The notes below the pieces were generated by a model. That model was not told the DNA's origin. It worked only from the letters and a program-made list of their open reading frames with translations, and did not search any database. Both the position numbers and the translations under genes were made by a program. From an uncultured Propionibacteriaceae bacterium (GTDB lineage Bacteria > Actinomycetota > Actinomycetes > Propionibacteriales > Propionibacteriaceae), in NCBI GenBank assembly GCA_945911015.1, contig CAMDZW010000034.1:1-40647 (forward strand): DNA of 40,647 nt. The letters run 5' to 3'. Position 1 is the first letter of the stretch. The number at the start of each line of letters is the position of its first letter. Shown here one piece after another: positions 9,101 to 16,566 of this stretch.

Positions 9101-10100
9101 CATTGCTGCGATAGGCGGTCAACCCGTACTCGCCACGGGCGAGGTCCTCGTAGGCATCGGTCAGGTCGTGCGCACCGAGATAGAGCCCGCTGAGGAAGCC
9201 TCGCGACTCACCGGCCGCGAGCGGGGTCCGTTCGCCGATGGCGGGGACGAAACTGCTCGGGTTGAGCTCACCGGTGTCGTTGCGCAGCGACATCGCGAAA
9301 GGCTGTTCGGCCTTGCCGATGTTGCGTTCGTGCAAGAACTCCAACGCATCGGAGGGGATGAAGTGGCCCATGGTGAGGCTCGTGTCACCAATGGTGCGTT
9401 GGACCAGGGCCATCGGCGCGAAGAGCTCCCAGGCGGCGAGACCGAAACTGTCGGGCTGGACATACTTGGCGTGCTGGCGTGCTCCGCACAGCACCTCGTC
9501 GACCTCGTCGAGCGTCATGTCGGCCAGCCCGGTGTGGGCCAGCACGAAGTCGTCATCGCGGTGGGCGGTGATGCGCTGGTGCAGCTCGGGCTGGTCACCG
9601 GAGAGATCCCAGCGGACCTGGACGGTGGCCACGCCCTCGAGTTCGCTGCGCAGTTCGACCATTTGGTCACTGAGCTGCCGGAAGCCAGTGAACGCGATCC
9701 AGTGCGGCTCGAGCAGATTCCAGTAGTCGGACACGATGGAGTCGGTGGTGCCGGTCAGCAGCGCCCACTGCTCGTCGAACCGGTCGTCGTCCCCGGTCAC
9801 CGGGAGCCAGTCCCCGTCGACCTTCAGGGCCAGATCCCGTACGACGGCCGCACCTCCCTGCCAGGTGGCCCGGTGGAAGGTGACCCGATGGTTCCGGCCG
9901 GTGAGGGTGGTCAGCTCCTCGAAGCTGAGGTCGGGTTTGTCGAGACGACGCAGCGCGTCATCAGGGTTCCACCCGTTGGGTGGACTGGTCGGTGCGGCGA
10001 CCGGGGCGGCGCCGGCTCGGGCTCGTGGGCCCACGGCAGCGAAGGTCGCCGACCCGAGCAGAAGGCCGACGACACTACGGCGGCTGAGGACTTCTTCCAT
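6138..10100 (-). CDS. Large exported carbohydrate-active-enzyme-like protein (NEW3 and golvesin-like domains)
   Basis: A 1320-residue exported protein. The ATG at 10100 is preceded by AGGAG and starts a Tat-type signal peptide (LSRRSVVGLLLGSATFAAVG, then RARAGAAP). Residues 50-330 look like an all-beta domain; 335-735 are helix-rich with many aromatic and acidic residues (WWNRAKGIIDVEND, FTGFWYHHIPGQLL, FDFDLYGHRPGRFH); 775-870 form a beta domain ending in an enzyme-like immunoglobulin edge (VSVPAHGQ type). This supersandwich plus alpha/alpha-toroid order is common in polysaccharide lyases and glycoside hydrolases, but I recognise no specific family and see no certain catalytic residues. Two NEW3-like (NPCBM-associated) domains follow at about 980-1175, each with the phrase PxGW or QPGWTV. 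The last 125 residues match the golvesin/xanthan-lyase C-terminal type (GSWLRSS, YRISVWYPSNAETT, LHVDNTD). Its role is probably breakdown of an external glycan; the substrate is unknown. Confidence 0.72.
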   Translation of the reverse strand: MEEVLSRRSVVGLLLGSATFAAVGPRARAGAAPVAAPTSPPNGWNPDDALRRLDKPDLSFEELTTLTGRNHRVTFHRATWQGGAAVVRDLALKVDGDWLPVTGDDDRFDEQWALLTGTTDSIVSDYWNLLEPHWIAFTGFRQLSDQMVELRSELEGVATVQVRWDLSGDQPELHQRITAHRDDDFVLAHTGLADMTLDEVDEVLCGARQHAKYVQPDSFGLAAWELFAPMALVQRTIGDTSLTMGHFIPSDALEFLHERNIGKAEQPFAMSLRNDTGELNPSSFVPAIGERTPLAAGESRGFLSGLYLGAHDLTDAYEDLARGEYGLTAYRSNVYGSSLTDAAHNLADLLMIEPEADDSVDFVPSQSGWWNRAKGIIDVENDQAVRISGTAVLLAAHRILGADMAMYHRRARPTLEYGVSRTGVGHTPIEGKTVYGDPDQFRITGVSRGRVGLGALHALSGQANGALVQLSHELTEAGDSIFATLPSTLPLAMWLLTGDPSYRTEARLAVDRYLTAQVLTPYETNSGETGFGFGYSKRWTDLLRWYELATDDEIHPDLLRGIALEARRFISQANLRPVPDGEITVPSGEDLTLQYDWPDGALADYPLSEVPTETVPQWQVSTSGLTVEQLSTYKGGGGFTNNAIWSSFLLRLSSRADDPLLGDVAHNQVIGRYNTYPGYYNKQFQTHQQKPDYALTGPIEFTGFWYHHIPGQLLMTINHLLSEAYAKSGGEIDFPRFFEANHAYFDFDLYGHRPGRFHGEDGVWPWFPKGLLSQDNPMVNWISGVGNGHLYVALTNTSGRPQRATVALGPDLSGSTDNPTVDVLGGEPLGRLVTTDGGFSVTVPAHGQVAVAVREVTGSAPWQVEPEIAQRGQESFHSTDLDPDGDEGALRGMLLVRPDGSGHDAYVQIDTTAQATLRYRIGDGGEQVIDDKPYPNEWTIGVDDPAQPFTYRVTTADWDSGEITLQLPVSLQPAADRVDVQIVGHASATPGAEAEVSLWLRNGTDDPIEDVEPSLGLPQGWTLRWDDAPTTLAAGEQQTVVGTVTVSQDSPTGRYELTGALTWDGGTAEAHPYPFMIRDPRAILSFSADPAVIAHPGDSTTLTVRIVNAGAVPITSEIAIWGQPGWTVEGGRTSLTLEAAAETVHSVAVHSPATADPGTANQFRVSVDDGELSTTAQIRVADAGQIITNETPAPAYRQTGSWLRSSLPGYQGIRSRYSAPEEIGGTATFEATIAEDSEFGPGEYRISVWYPSNAETTTEARYVVQHADGEDTVVRSQRSGANTWTDLGTWTLAPGKASVTLHVDNTDFHRTSACRFLPLE

Positions 10101-10235
10101 GAAGATCACTCCTGAGGATGGGGGATACCTCGAAACACCCTGCCACACCATGGCACTCATGTCCATGATGTGCATGACCATCCCACATACAGCCACGCTC
10201 ACCCGTTGCCGCCCACCACCGGGACGTCGGCAGGT

Positions 10236-10272
10236 ATGACGATCCACCGGCACTCAGCCGGTGGATCATCAT
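10236..10272. terminator. Hairpin between the VWA operon and the exported enzyme gene
   Basis: A perfect 11-bp inverted repeat (GATCCACCGGC, loop ACTCA, GCCGGTGGATC; 10241-10267), extended by four more pairs after one mismatch. It lies 42 bases after the stop of the last VWA gene and 136 bases before the exported enzyme start. No T-run follows on either strand, as is usual for terminators in GC-rich Actinobacteria. It probably ends transcription of the moxR-VWA operon. The rest of the 213-base gap holds no recognisable gene. Confidence 0.7.
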
Positions 10273-10313
10273 CAGGTCTGAGGGTCGGTCTCAGGGCACA
10301 GCGCTTACGTCGA

Positions 10314-11267
10314 TCAGGGCCAGCGGGCAGCCAAGGAGGCGCAGCCAGCTGCCGCAAGGACGGCAAAGAGCAGCCCGATCCCGGCATAACGGGAGGTGAC
10401 CTCCTGGTCGACCTGTTCGGTGCCGACCGAGGAGGAGATGTCGGCATAGACCTCGCGGAGTTCAGTCGAGTTCTCCGCCGCATAGGCTCGACCACCGCTG
10501 ATCTTGGCCACTCCGGCCAACTCGGCATAGTCAACCGGGACGGGTTCGCGTGCCCCGGTCTCGGTCTCGATGTAGCCGTCATCGGTGCCGTAGGCAATCG
10601 TGTAGATCGGCACCTCCTGCTCCTTGGCCTTGGTCGCCGCCTCGTCTGCGGGGCGGCCTGTCTGGGTGGCGCCGTCGCTGAGCAGCACGATCCGAGCCGG
10701 CACCAGAGCGGTCGGGTCATCGGGATCCTCAGGGACCAGCAGCAAGGACTCCAATGAGGCGTAGATGCCCTCCCCGATGGCCGTGCCCGGCTGCAGGTAC
10801 AGGTTGTTGATCTGATTGATGACCTGGTCGTGGTCGACGGTCGGCGGCACCACCAGCCGAGTGGTGGCGGCGAAGCTCACCAGCGCCACGTTGAACCGCG
10901 GCGGAAGTCCCCGCACGAACTCGGCGGCCGCCTGCTTGGCCGCCTCGATCCGGCTCGGATCGATGTCGGTGGCCTCCATCGAGTTCGACACATCGAGGGT
11001 GACCACGATCGTGGCGCGCTCCCGCGGCACCGACACCTGCGTCTTGGGCTGGGCCCAGGCCAGAGTCAGGGTGGCCAGCGACAGGATCGACAATCCGACC
11101 GCCAGGTGACGACGCCACGCAGGCTCGGGCGGGATGACTCCGTCGAGACTGCTGCGACCACGCGACAGTCGGCGTTGGTGCAGCATCCAGTTGGCCACCA
11201 GGTAGAGCGCGATCAGCATCGGCACCAGGACCAGCAGCCACAGACGCCCAGGGGCAAGGAACTCCAT
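10314..11267 (-). CDS. Membrane-anchored VWA domain protein (BatA/B-like), second copy
   Basis: A 317-residue aerotolerance (Bat)-type protein: two N-terminal membrane segments (about residues 8-30 and 55-72), a von Willebrand A domain facing the outside, and one C-terminal membrane segment. The metal-ion-dependent adhesion site is intact: DVSNS (Asp92, Ser94, Ser96), with Thr in PGTAIGEG and Asp in LLSDGATQ. The ATG at 11267 overlaps the preceding stop by one base (TGATG) and has GAGGTGG upstream. It is about half identical by eye to the gene before it, so the two are tandem paralogues. With MoxR and DUF58 proteins such VWA proteins are thought to act as a chaperone or assembly system for envelope or metal proteins; the client here is unknown. 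Confidence 0.93.
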   Translation of the reverse strand: MEFLAPGRLWLLVLVPMLIALYLVANWMLHQRRLSRGRSSLDGVIPPEPAWRRHLAVGLSILSLATLTLAWAQPKTQVSVPRERATIVVTLDVSNSMEATDIDPSRIEAAKQAAAEFVRGLPPRFNVALVSFAATTRLVVPPTVDHDQVINQINNLYLQPGTAIGEGIYASLESLLLVPEDPDDPTALVPARIVLLSDGATQTGRPADEAATKAKEQEVPIYTIAYGTDDGYIETETGAREPVPVDYAELAGVAKISGGRAYAAENSTELREVYADISSSVGTEQVDQEVTSRYAGIGLLFAVLAAAGCASLAARWP

Positions 11268-12259
11268 CAGGGCCACCTCACAGCCATTGAGACCGCACCC
11301 AGCGATGCGACCACGGCGAAAACCAGACCCAGTCCGGCAAAGCGTGCCGTGATCTCCTGGAATCTGGTCACATAGCCGACCGATGAACCGATGTCGGCGT
11401 AGACCACCTTGAGCTCGTCCGCGGTCGCGGCCGCGAAGTACTGGCCCTTGCTGACCTCAGCGATCTCGCGCATCTGGTCATGGTTGACCGCCACGACGAA
11501 CCGTTCACCGTCGAGATCGACATAGCCGTTCTCGGTCCCGTACGCAATCGTGTAGACCGGGACACCCCGCTCGCCCGCCGCATTCGCCTCCTGCATCGGA
11601 GCCTGCCCGGTGTTGTTCTCACCGTCGGAGAGCAGCACGATCGCCCCCGGGATGTCGGCATCGGGATCATTCGGGTCCTGCGGAGCCGCCTCGAGGGCCT
11701 GCATCGCGGTGGCGATCCCGTCACCAATGGCGGTCGAATCGGCCAGTTCGAGGGTGGCGATCCCCCGCTTCACCGCGCCGTGGTCGGTCGTTGGTGGAAC
11801 GATGATCTTGGTGCTGCCAGCCATGGACACCAACGAAACGTTGTATTTGTCCGGCAGCGAGTCAACGAACTCGGTGGCCGCAGCCTGGGCGGCCTCCAAC
11901 CGGGTCGGCTCGACATCGGCGGCCTGCATCGACTGCGAGACGTCGATCACGACCACAATCGTGGCCCGTTCCCGGGGCACCAGGGCCTCGCCGAGCGGTT
12001 TGGCGAAGGCAATCGTGAGGGTGACCAGACTCAATAGGGCCAGGGCGAAGGCCAGATGTCGACGCCACTGTGACTGTTTGCCCAGCACGCGGCTCAGCAT
12101 CGAGGTGTTGGTGTAGCGCATGCCCTTGCGGTTCTTGCGTGACATGGCGAAGACATACAGCGCAATGAGCAAGGGGATCAGCAGCAGCAACCACAGCAGT
12201 GCCGGGAACTCGAAACCAACCGGACGGAAGCTGCGCAGCAGTTCGGCGAAGAAGTCCAT
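11267..12259 (-). CDS. Membrane-anchored VWA domain protein (BatA/B-like), first copy
   Basis: A 330-residue paralogue of the next gene, with the same layout: membrane segments at about residues 20-38 and 68-86, a VWA domain with an intact metal site (DVSQS, Asp106/Ser108/Ser110; DSTAIGDG; LLSDGENNTG), and a C-terminal membrane segment. The conserved paralogue block VPVYTIAYGTENGYV and VYADIGSSVG is shared with the second copy. The ATG at 12259 is one base past the DUF58 stop. It belongs to the moxR-DUF58-VWA-VWA operon. Bacteroidetes-type bat operons also carry two VWA proteins, and here the pair may form a heteromer, which is an inference. Confidence 0.93.
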   Translation of the reverse strand: MDFFAELLRSFRPVGFEFPALLWLLLLIPLLIALYVFAMSRKNRKGMRYTNTSMLSRVLGKQSQWRRHLAFALALLSLVTLTIAFAKPLGEALVPRERATIVVVIDVSQSMQAADVEPTRLEAAQAAATEFVDSLPDKYNVSLVSMAGSTKIIVPPTTDHGAVKRGIATLELADSTAIGDGIATAMQALEAAPQDPNDPDADIPGAIVLLSDGENNTGQAPMQEANAAGERGVPVYTIAYGTENGYVDLDGERFVVAVNHDQMREIAEVSKGQYFAAATADELKVVYADIGSSVGYVTRFQEITARFAGLGLVFAVVASLGAVSMAVRWP

Positions 12260-12260
12260 C

Positions 12261-13310
12261 TCAGCGGCTCACCCCCTGCGGCGGCTGGTGGAGGATGCTG
12301 GCCACCCTCTTGTACGACAACACGAACCTGGCAATGTCAGCCACCCAGTCACGGTCGGTGCGCAACTGGATGTGCCCCACTCCTGAGCGACGAAGGGCAA
12401 CCCGAATTCGTTCCCGCTGGGCGCGCGAGGCAGCATCCATTCGCTCCCGGGTCGCGGCGTCGGAGGTGTTCACATAGCGCTCAAAGTCAGTCTCAGGGTC
12501 CCGGATCAAGATGTCACCCACATTGGGGAACTCGATCTCGCGACGGTCAACCACCTCGATCGCCAGGACTTGGCTGCGGACCGCGAGCCGACGCATCGAC
12601 CGCTCCCACTCCGGCTCGACATTGGGATCAACCTCGGAGTCGCCCGGGGTGAGGAAGTCCGAGACGACGACCCGCATGCCACGGCGTCGTTGCGCCCTGG
12701 CCAACTGCTCGATCCCGGCGGACAGGCTCATCGGCCCGGTCTCGTGGTCGCGGACCAACGGTTCGGTGAGCATCCGGCGCAACAAGCCGTACAACGCGGT
12801 GCGGCCGGAGCGGGCCGGCAGCCGTTTGAGCTGATCGGGGCGCAACAGGTACCCACCGAACCGGTCACCGACCTTCTGCGACAGGAACCCGATGGTCGCG
12901 ATCGCGGCAATCCCCAGGTCGCGCTTGGTGATCCCGGCGGTCCCCCAGTTCATCGACGCCGTGGTGTCCAACAGCGCCCACACCTCAAGCTCACGGTCCG
13001 ACATGGTGTCACGCACATGCGGCACCTGGGTCCTGGCTGTGACCGCCCAGTCCATCCGACGGATGTCGTCCTCACCGGGCTGGTAAGGACGCGCATCATT
13101 GGCGTCACTGCCCGGCCCCGGCAACAGTCCGGCATGGTCACCGTGCAGGAAACCCTCGAGTCGCCGTACGACCGTGAGCTCCAGACTGCGCAGCGCCGCT
13201 TCGGGCGCCAGCTTGTTGAGCGGGATCGTGGGTTTGGTCGGTTCCCCCACCAAGGACGACGCGACATGAGCCGGTGGTCCGGTGGGCGGTGCGAACTGGG
13301 GTTGGGTCAC
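12261..13310 (-). CDS. DUF58 domain protein of the MoxR operon
   Basis: A 349-residue protein whose middle and C-terminal parts carry the DUF58 signature (LPGPGSDANDARPYQPGEDDIRRMDWAVTART type; DRELEVWALLDTTASMNWGTA; VSDFLTPGDSE). DUF58 proteins resemble the VWA fold and nearly always accompany MoxR ATPases. The metal site is partly degenerate here (DTTASMN). Unlike many relatives it has no N-terminal membrane segments, so it is probably cytoplasmic. It starts with GTG at 13310, preceded by GAGGA, eight bases after the moxR stop. It likely links the ATPase to the membrane VWA proteins. Confidence 0.93.
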   Translation of the reverse strand: MTQPQFAPPTGPPAHVASSLVGEPTKPTIPLNKLAPEAALRSLELTVVRRLEGFLHGDHAGLLPGPGSDANDARPYQPGEDDIRRMDWAVTARTQVPHVRDTMSDRELEVWALLDTTASMNWGTAGITKRDLGIAAIATIGFLSQKVGDRFGGYLLRPDQLKRLPARSGRTALYGLLRRMLTEPLVRDHETGPMSLSAGIEQLARAQRRRGMRVVVSDFLTPGDSEVDPNVEPEWERSMRRLAVRSQVLAIEVVDRREIEFPNVGDILIRDPETDFERYVNTSDAATRERMDAASRAQRERIRVALRRSGVGHIQLRTDRDWVADIARFVLSYKRVASILHQPPQGVSR

Positions 13311-13318
13311 CGCGGTCC

Positions 13319-14680
13319 TCAGCCGAAGTCAGGTCGACGCTGCGGCTGGCTCTGTTGCCCCTGCTGAGGCTGACCCTGCTGGGGGAACTGGCCAGGTGCC
13401 TGCTGGGCAGGCGGGAACTGACCCTGCTGCGGTGCCGGGAACTGACCCTGCTGCGGTGCCGGGAACTGGCCCTGCTGGGGTGGCGGGAACTGGCCCTGCT
13501 GCGGGAACTGGCCCTGCTGCGGGGGCGGGAACGAACCCGATCCCGGTGAGGCCGGTGCCGGCGGATGGGGAGCCGAGGGTGCGTGGGCCGGTGCTGGTGC
13601 CGAGGACTGGTACTGCGGTGACTGGCCACCCTGCCCTTGGCCCCGGGCGTCCTTCCACACCGGCGTGGGCGGCGGCACCATGGCCACGATGCGCTCGACC
13701 ACGTGGACCGGTGAGATGTTGTCGGCGACAGCATCGAAGCCGAGGACCAGACGGTGGGCCATCACATCCTTGGCGACGGCCTGGACGTCGGTGGGCAGCA
13801 CGTAGTCGCGGCCATTGATCAGTGCCAGGGCACGAGCCGCGGCGACCAGACCAAGGGTGGCCCGCGGCGAGCAGCCGATCTGGATGACCGGCTCAAGGTC
13901 AGGCAGGTCGAACTCGGCCGGCGATCGGGTCGCCATCACCAGCCGGACGATGTACTCGGCCAACAGGTTGTGGACGAAGACGTCTCCGGCCTTCTCCTGG
14001 AGACCACGCACCAGGTCAGGGTTCAGCACCGGGCTGGGCTCGGGCGGATTCACGCTCATCCGCCGCAGGATTTCGAACTCCTCGTTGCCCCGGGGGTACG
14101 GCACATCCACCTTGAGCAGGAAGCGGTCCCGCTGCGCCTCGGGGAGCGGGTAGACACCTTCGGACTCGACCGGGTTCTGGGTCGCGATCACGATGAACGG
14201 CTTCGGTGCCGGATAGCTGACCCCACCGATCGAGGCCTGCTTCTCCGCCATCAACTCCAACATGGCCGACTGCACCTTGGCCGGAGCGCGGTTGATCTCG
14301 TCGGCGAGGACGAAGTTGACGAAGACCGGGCCGAGTTCGGTCTCGAACTTCTCCTGCTGGGCGGAGTAGATCCGGGTGCCGACGATGTCGGAGGGAACCA
14401 GATCCGGGGTGAACTGGACCCGGGAGAAGTCGCCACCGACGACGGTGGCGAAGCTGCGCACCGCAAGAGTCTTGGCGACACCGGGCACGCCCTCGAGAAG
14501 GATGTGTCCCTTCGCGAGCAGACCCACCATCAACTGCTCGACCATGTGCTCCTGGCCGACGATCACCCGCTGGACCTGGTCGATCGCTTCCCGCAGGAGC
14601 TTCGCCACTTCCTTGTGGTCCATGTCGGCGACATCCATGCTCGGCGTCTCGGCGTCCGCAACGCCCTGCTCGTTCGTCAC
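13319..14680 (-). CDS. MoxR-family AAA+ ATPase with Gln/Pro-rich tail
   Basis: An AAA+ ATPase of the MoxR class, 453 residues from the GTG at 14680. Walker A is GVPGVAKT (residues 64-71), Walker B is VLADEIN, sensor 1 is ATQNP, and the lid carries GCSPRATLGL. I chose GTG 14680 over the ATG at 14704 because GAGGAG sits eight bases before the GTG, while the ATG lacks a ribosome-binding site. The C-terminal 110 residues are an unusual low-complexity tail built from repeats of FPAPQQGQ; most MoxR proteins end near the lid. It is the first gene of the moxR-DUF58-VWA-VWA operon and probably powers remodelling of a client by the VWA proteins. It is divergent from the kinase-lobe membrane protein. 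Confidence 0.95.
   Translation of the reverse strand: MTNEQGVADAETPSMDVADMDHKEVAKLLREAIDQVQRVIVGQEHMVEQLMVGLLAKGHILLEGVPGVAKTLAVRSFATVVGGDFSRVQFTPDLVPSDIVGTRIYSAQQEKFETELGPVFVNFVLADEINRAPAKVQSAMLELMAEKQASIGGVSYPAPKPFIVIATQNPVESEGVYPLPEAQRDRFLLKVDVPYPRGNEEFEILRRMSVNPPEPSPVLNPDLVRGLQEKAGDVFVHNLLAEYIVRLVMATRSPAEFDLPDLEPVIQIGCSPRATLGLVAAARALALINGRDYVLPTDVQAVAKDVMAHRLVLGFDAVADNISPVHVVERIVAMVPPPTPVWKDARGQGQGGQSPQYQSSAPAPAHAPSAPHPPAPASPGSGSFPPPQQGQFPQQGQFPPPQQGQFPAPQQGQFPAPQQGQFPPAQQAPGQFPQQGQPQQGQQSQPQRRPDFG
13340..13545. repeat. In-frame Gln/Pro repeat tract in moxR
   Basis: DNA encoding about six imperfect copies of an 8-residue unit (FPAPQQGQ, FPPPQQGQ, FPQQGQ), seen on the plus strand as recurring CAGGGCCAGTTCCC on the complement. 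Such tracts change length by slippage. It encodes a flexible tail rather than a folded domain. Confidence 0.8.
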
Positions 14681-14746
14681 CCAGTGCTCCTCGGATCTGT
14701 TCATACGGTCATGGTCCAGTTTCTCGGACGGTCTGGCCCGCACGCA

Positions 14747-14754
14747 ACGATACT
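14747..14754. promoter_or_regulatory. Probable overlapping divergent -10 elements for moxR and the kinase-lobe gene
   Basis: The sequence ACGATACT reads GATACT on the plus strand (14749-14754) and TATCGT on the minus strand (14752-14747). Each resembles an actinobacterial -10 element, and they lie 43 bases before the plus-strand ATG at 14797 and 67 bases before the moxR GTG. No convincing -35 boxes are seen. If real, only one direction can be used at a time. This is a weak, pattern-based call. Confidence 0.35.
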
Positions 14755-14796
14755 GTGTCCCAGTCCAGCTTTGACCGGTGTGATGAGATGAGGGCG

Positions 14797-15660
14797 ATGA
14801 CCACGACCACCACGGGGCTCGATGCTCTCGGTCCGCTGCTGCCCAGTGACCCGCCACGGGTCGGCCCCTACTGGCTCGAATCGCGACTGCAGGCGGGGTC
14901 GGCCGGTGCTGCCTACCTCGCCCATGACGACGCCGGGACCGAAGCCGTCCTCGTACGGCTCAGTGAGGGCGCCTCATCCGATGCTGCAGCCCGCGACCGC
15001 TTTGCCGGTCTGGTCAACAAGCTCCACATCGACACCGTGCTGGCCCGCGGTGGTCAGGGACAGGACGAGGGCCGATGGGCCCGCAAGTTCATCCCGGAAC
15101 AGGGTCTGGCCGCTCACGACAATGTGCCGGAGTCCCCGTGGGTAGCCCTGCAGCGCACCGGGACCGACACCGACGCCACCTTGGCCGATCATCTGCTGGC
15201 TGAGGTCGAGCTGCGCCAGCTGAGTCCGCAGGGCACCCCGTCCGGCCCGGGATACCGGCACTACTGGCTGAACCGGTCCAAGCCGGGTTCGGTGCGGGTC
15301 TGGCCGCTGCCGTGGCCACGCCGCCACGAACGGGCCGGCTGGATCTCCCTGTTGGTGGCCTGGTTGCTGACCGCGCTGGTGCTGTTGCTGGCGCTGCTGA
15401 TGGCCTGGCTGTTGTTCAAGGACATGCCGCCGCAGTCGCCGCCACCGCCCATCCCGTCGAGCGAGTCGGCCAGTGGGGGCGGCTCAGGTGACCCGTCATC
15501 GGCCGATCCGAGCCAGTCCGGCGAGCCGAGCGAATCCGGCACCCCGACCATGTCGGGAAGCCCGAGCGACTCCTCCAGCCCCGAGTCCGGTCAGCCCTCA
15601 GGCGAACCGACCGAGACCACCTCCGACGGCGGCGGCTCCTCACCGAAGTCACGTCTCTGA
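14797..15660 (+). CDS. Single-pass membrane protein with a degenerate Ser/Thr kinase N-lobe
   Basis: A 287-residue protein. The start PPRVGPYWLESRLQAGSAGA followed by AYLAHDD and AVLVRL closely follows the glycine-rich loop and beta strands 1-3 of a Hanks-type kinase (GPYRLESRLGxGGMGxVYLA...AVKVL). The ATP-binding Lys is replaced (AVLVRL for AVKVL), and no catalytic loop (HRD) or DFG follows. After about 190 residues comes one membrane segment (about 185-210, Leu/Ala/Trp-rich) and an outside tail of Ser, Pro, Gly, Glu and Thr. It cannot be an active kinase; it may bind a ligand or partner. The start is uncertain: the ATG at 14797 has GATGAGGG just upstream, with the ATG at 14788 as an alternative. 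It is divergent from moxR. Confidence 0.72.
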   Translation: MTTTTTGLDALGPLLPSDPPRVGPYWLESRLQAGSAGAAYLAHDDAGTEAVLVRLSEGASSDAAARDRFAGLVNKLHIDTVLARGGQGQDEGRWARKFIPEQGLAAHDNVPESPWVALQRTGTDTDATLADHLLAEVELRQLSPQGTPSGPGYRHYWLNRSKPGSVRVWPLPWPRRHERAGWISLLVAWLLTALVLLLALLMAWLLFKDMPPQSPPPPIPSSESASGGGSGDPSSADPSQSGEPSESGTPTMSGSPSDSSSPESGQPSGEPTETTSDGGGSSPKSRL

Positions 15661-15661
15661 C

Positions 15662-16480
15662 ATGGCAGCAGTGGGTCCTCAGGTGGAGTTGATCGTCTCC
15701 GATCTGGACGGCACATTTCTCTCTCCCGACGGGACGGTGAGTCCCACCAATGCCGAGGCCGTACGCCAGTGGTGTGCCGCCGGCGGTCAGTTCATGGTTG
15801 CGACCGGACGGCCGCTGCGCTGGCTCGACCCGATCCGCGACATCGCCGGGACCACGCCATGGGTGATTGCCAGCAATGGTGCGGTGGTGCTCGATCTCGA
15901 CAACGACTCGGAGGTGCTGAGTCGCCGGATCGACCCGCAGCTCGCTGCCTCGATGATTCAGGACCTACGCCGTACGATCCCCGGCACCTGTTTTGCCGTG
16001 GAGTTCGGCCGTGAGTTCGGCCACGAGGAGGATTACCCGGTGATCGAGGACGGCCTGCCAGGCCGACTTGACCCGGGCCCGGTCGAGCAGTTCCTGGATC
16101 TCGGCCCGTTCGTGAAGTTGCTGGTCCGCAACGATGGGCTGGATGCCGACACCTTGGCGCTGCGAGCGGCCGAGGTGGTCGGAGGCCAGCTAACCGTGAC
16201 CCATTCGGCCGCCACGGGCGTCGGACTGCTCGAGCTCAGTGCTCTGGGAGTGTCGAAGGGCTCGACCTTGGCCGAGCTCTGTGTCGAGCGTGGACTGAGC
16301 CCGCACCAGGTGGCTGCCTTCGGTGACATGCCCAACGACCATGCGATGCTCGACTGGGTCGCTCACCCCCATGTGATGGCCAATTCCCATCCCGACACCA
16401 TCAACCGTGGCCGACTGATCGGCAGCAATGCCGAGTCGTCGGTGGGATTGCGGATCCTGGAACTCCTCGCCCTGCGGTGA
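15662..16480 (+). CDS. Cof-type HAD-superfamily hydrolase
   Basis: A 272-residue phosphatase of the haloacid dehalogenase superfamily, Cof/type IIB cap class. Motif I is SDLDGTFL (Asp14 nucleophile, Asp16), motif II is VATGRP, motif III is the Lys in GVSKGSTL, and motif IV is FGDMPNDHAML. Such enzymes remove phosphate from sugar phosphates or cofactors; the substrate cannot be read from sequence. The ATG at 15662 lies one base after the preceding stop, so it may be translated in coupling with the kinase-lobe gene, although no clear ribosome-binding site is seen. Confidence 0.93.
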   Translation: MAAVGPQVELIVSDLDGTFLSPDGTVSPTNAEAVRQWCAAGGQFMVATGRPLRWLDPIRDIAGTTPWVIASNGAVVLDLDNDSEVLSRRIDPQLAASMIQDLRRTIPGTCFAVEFGREFGHEEDYPVIEDGLPGRLDPGPVEQFLDLGPFVKLLVRNDGLDADTLALRAAEVVGGQLTVTHSAATGVGLLELSALGVSKGSTLAELCVERGLSPHQVAAFGDMPNDHAMLDWVAHPHVMANSHPDTINRGRLIGSNAESSVGLRILELLALR

Positions 16481-16566
16481 CCGGTCGAGCGATCACGATG
16501 CGGACGACATGCGCGATTGTGTGCTGTTCGCGGCCGAAGCAACATTTGATGTGATGAGATCAGCGA

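Noticed and set aside
6138..10100. Assignment to polysaccharide lyase family 8 (hyaluronate/chondroitin lyase)
   Set aside because: Size, Tat signal and domain order suggest it at first, but the Asn-His-Tyr-Arg motifs of PL8 are not found in the helical part, and the supersandwich seems to be N-terminal.
13319..13660. Separate plus-strand repeat protein over the moxR tail
   Set aside because: Frames of Pro/Ala or Leu/Arg repeats on the plus strand arise from reading the Gln/Pro codons backwards; no start signal or domain supports them.
14681..14857. Longer moxR product from ATG 14704 or further upstream
   Set aside because: No ribosome-binding site precedes these starts and the added residues run through the promoter zone; GAGGAG fits the GTG at 14680.
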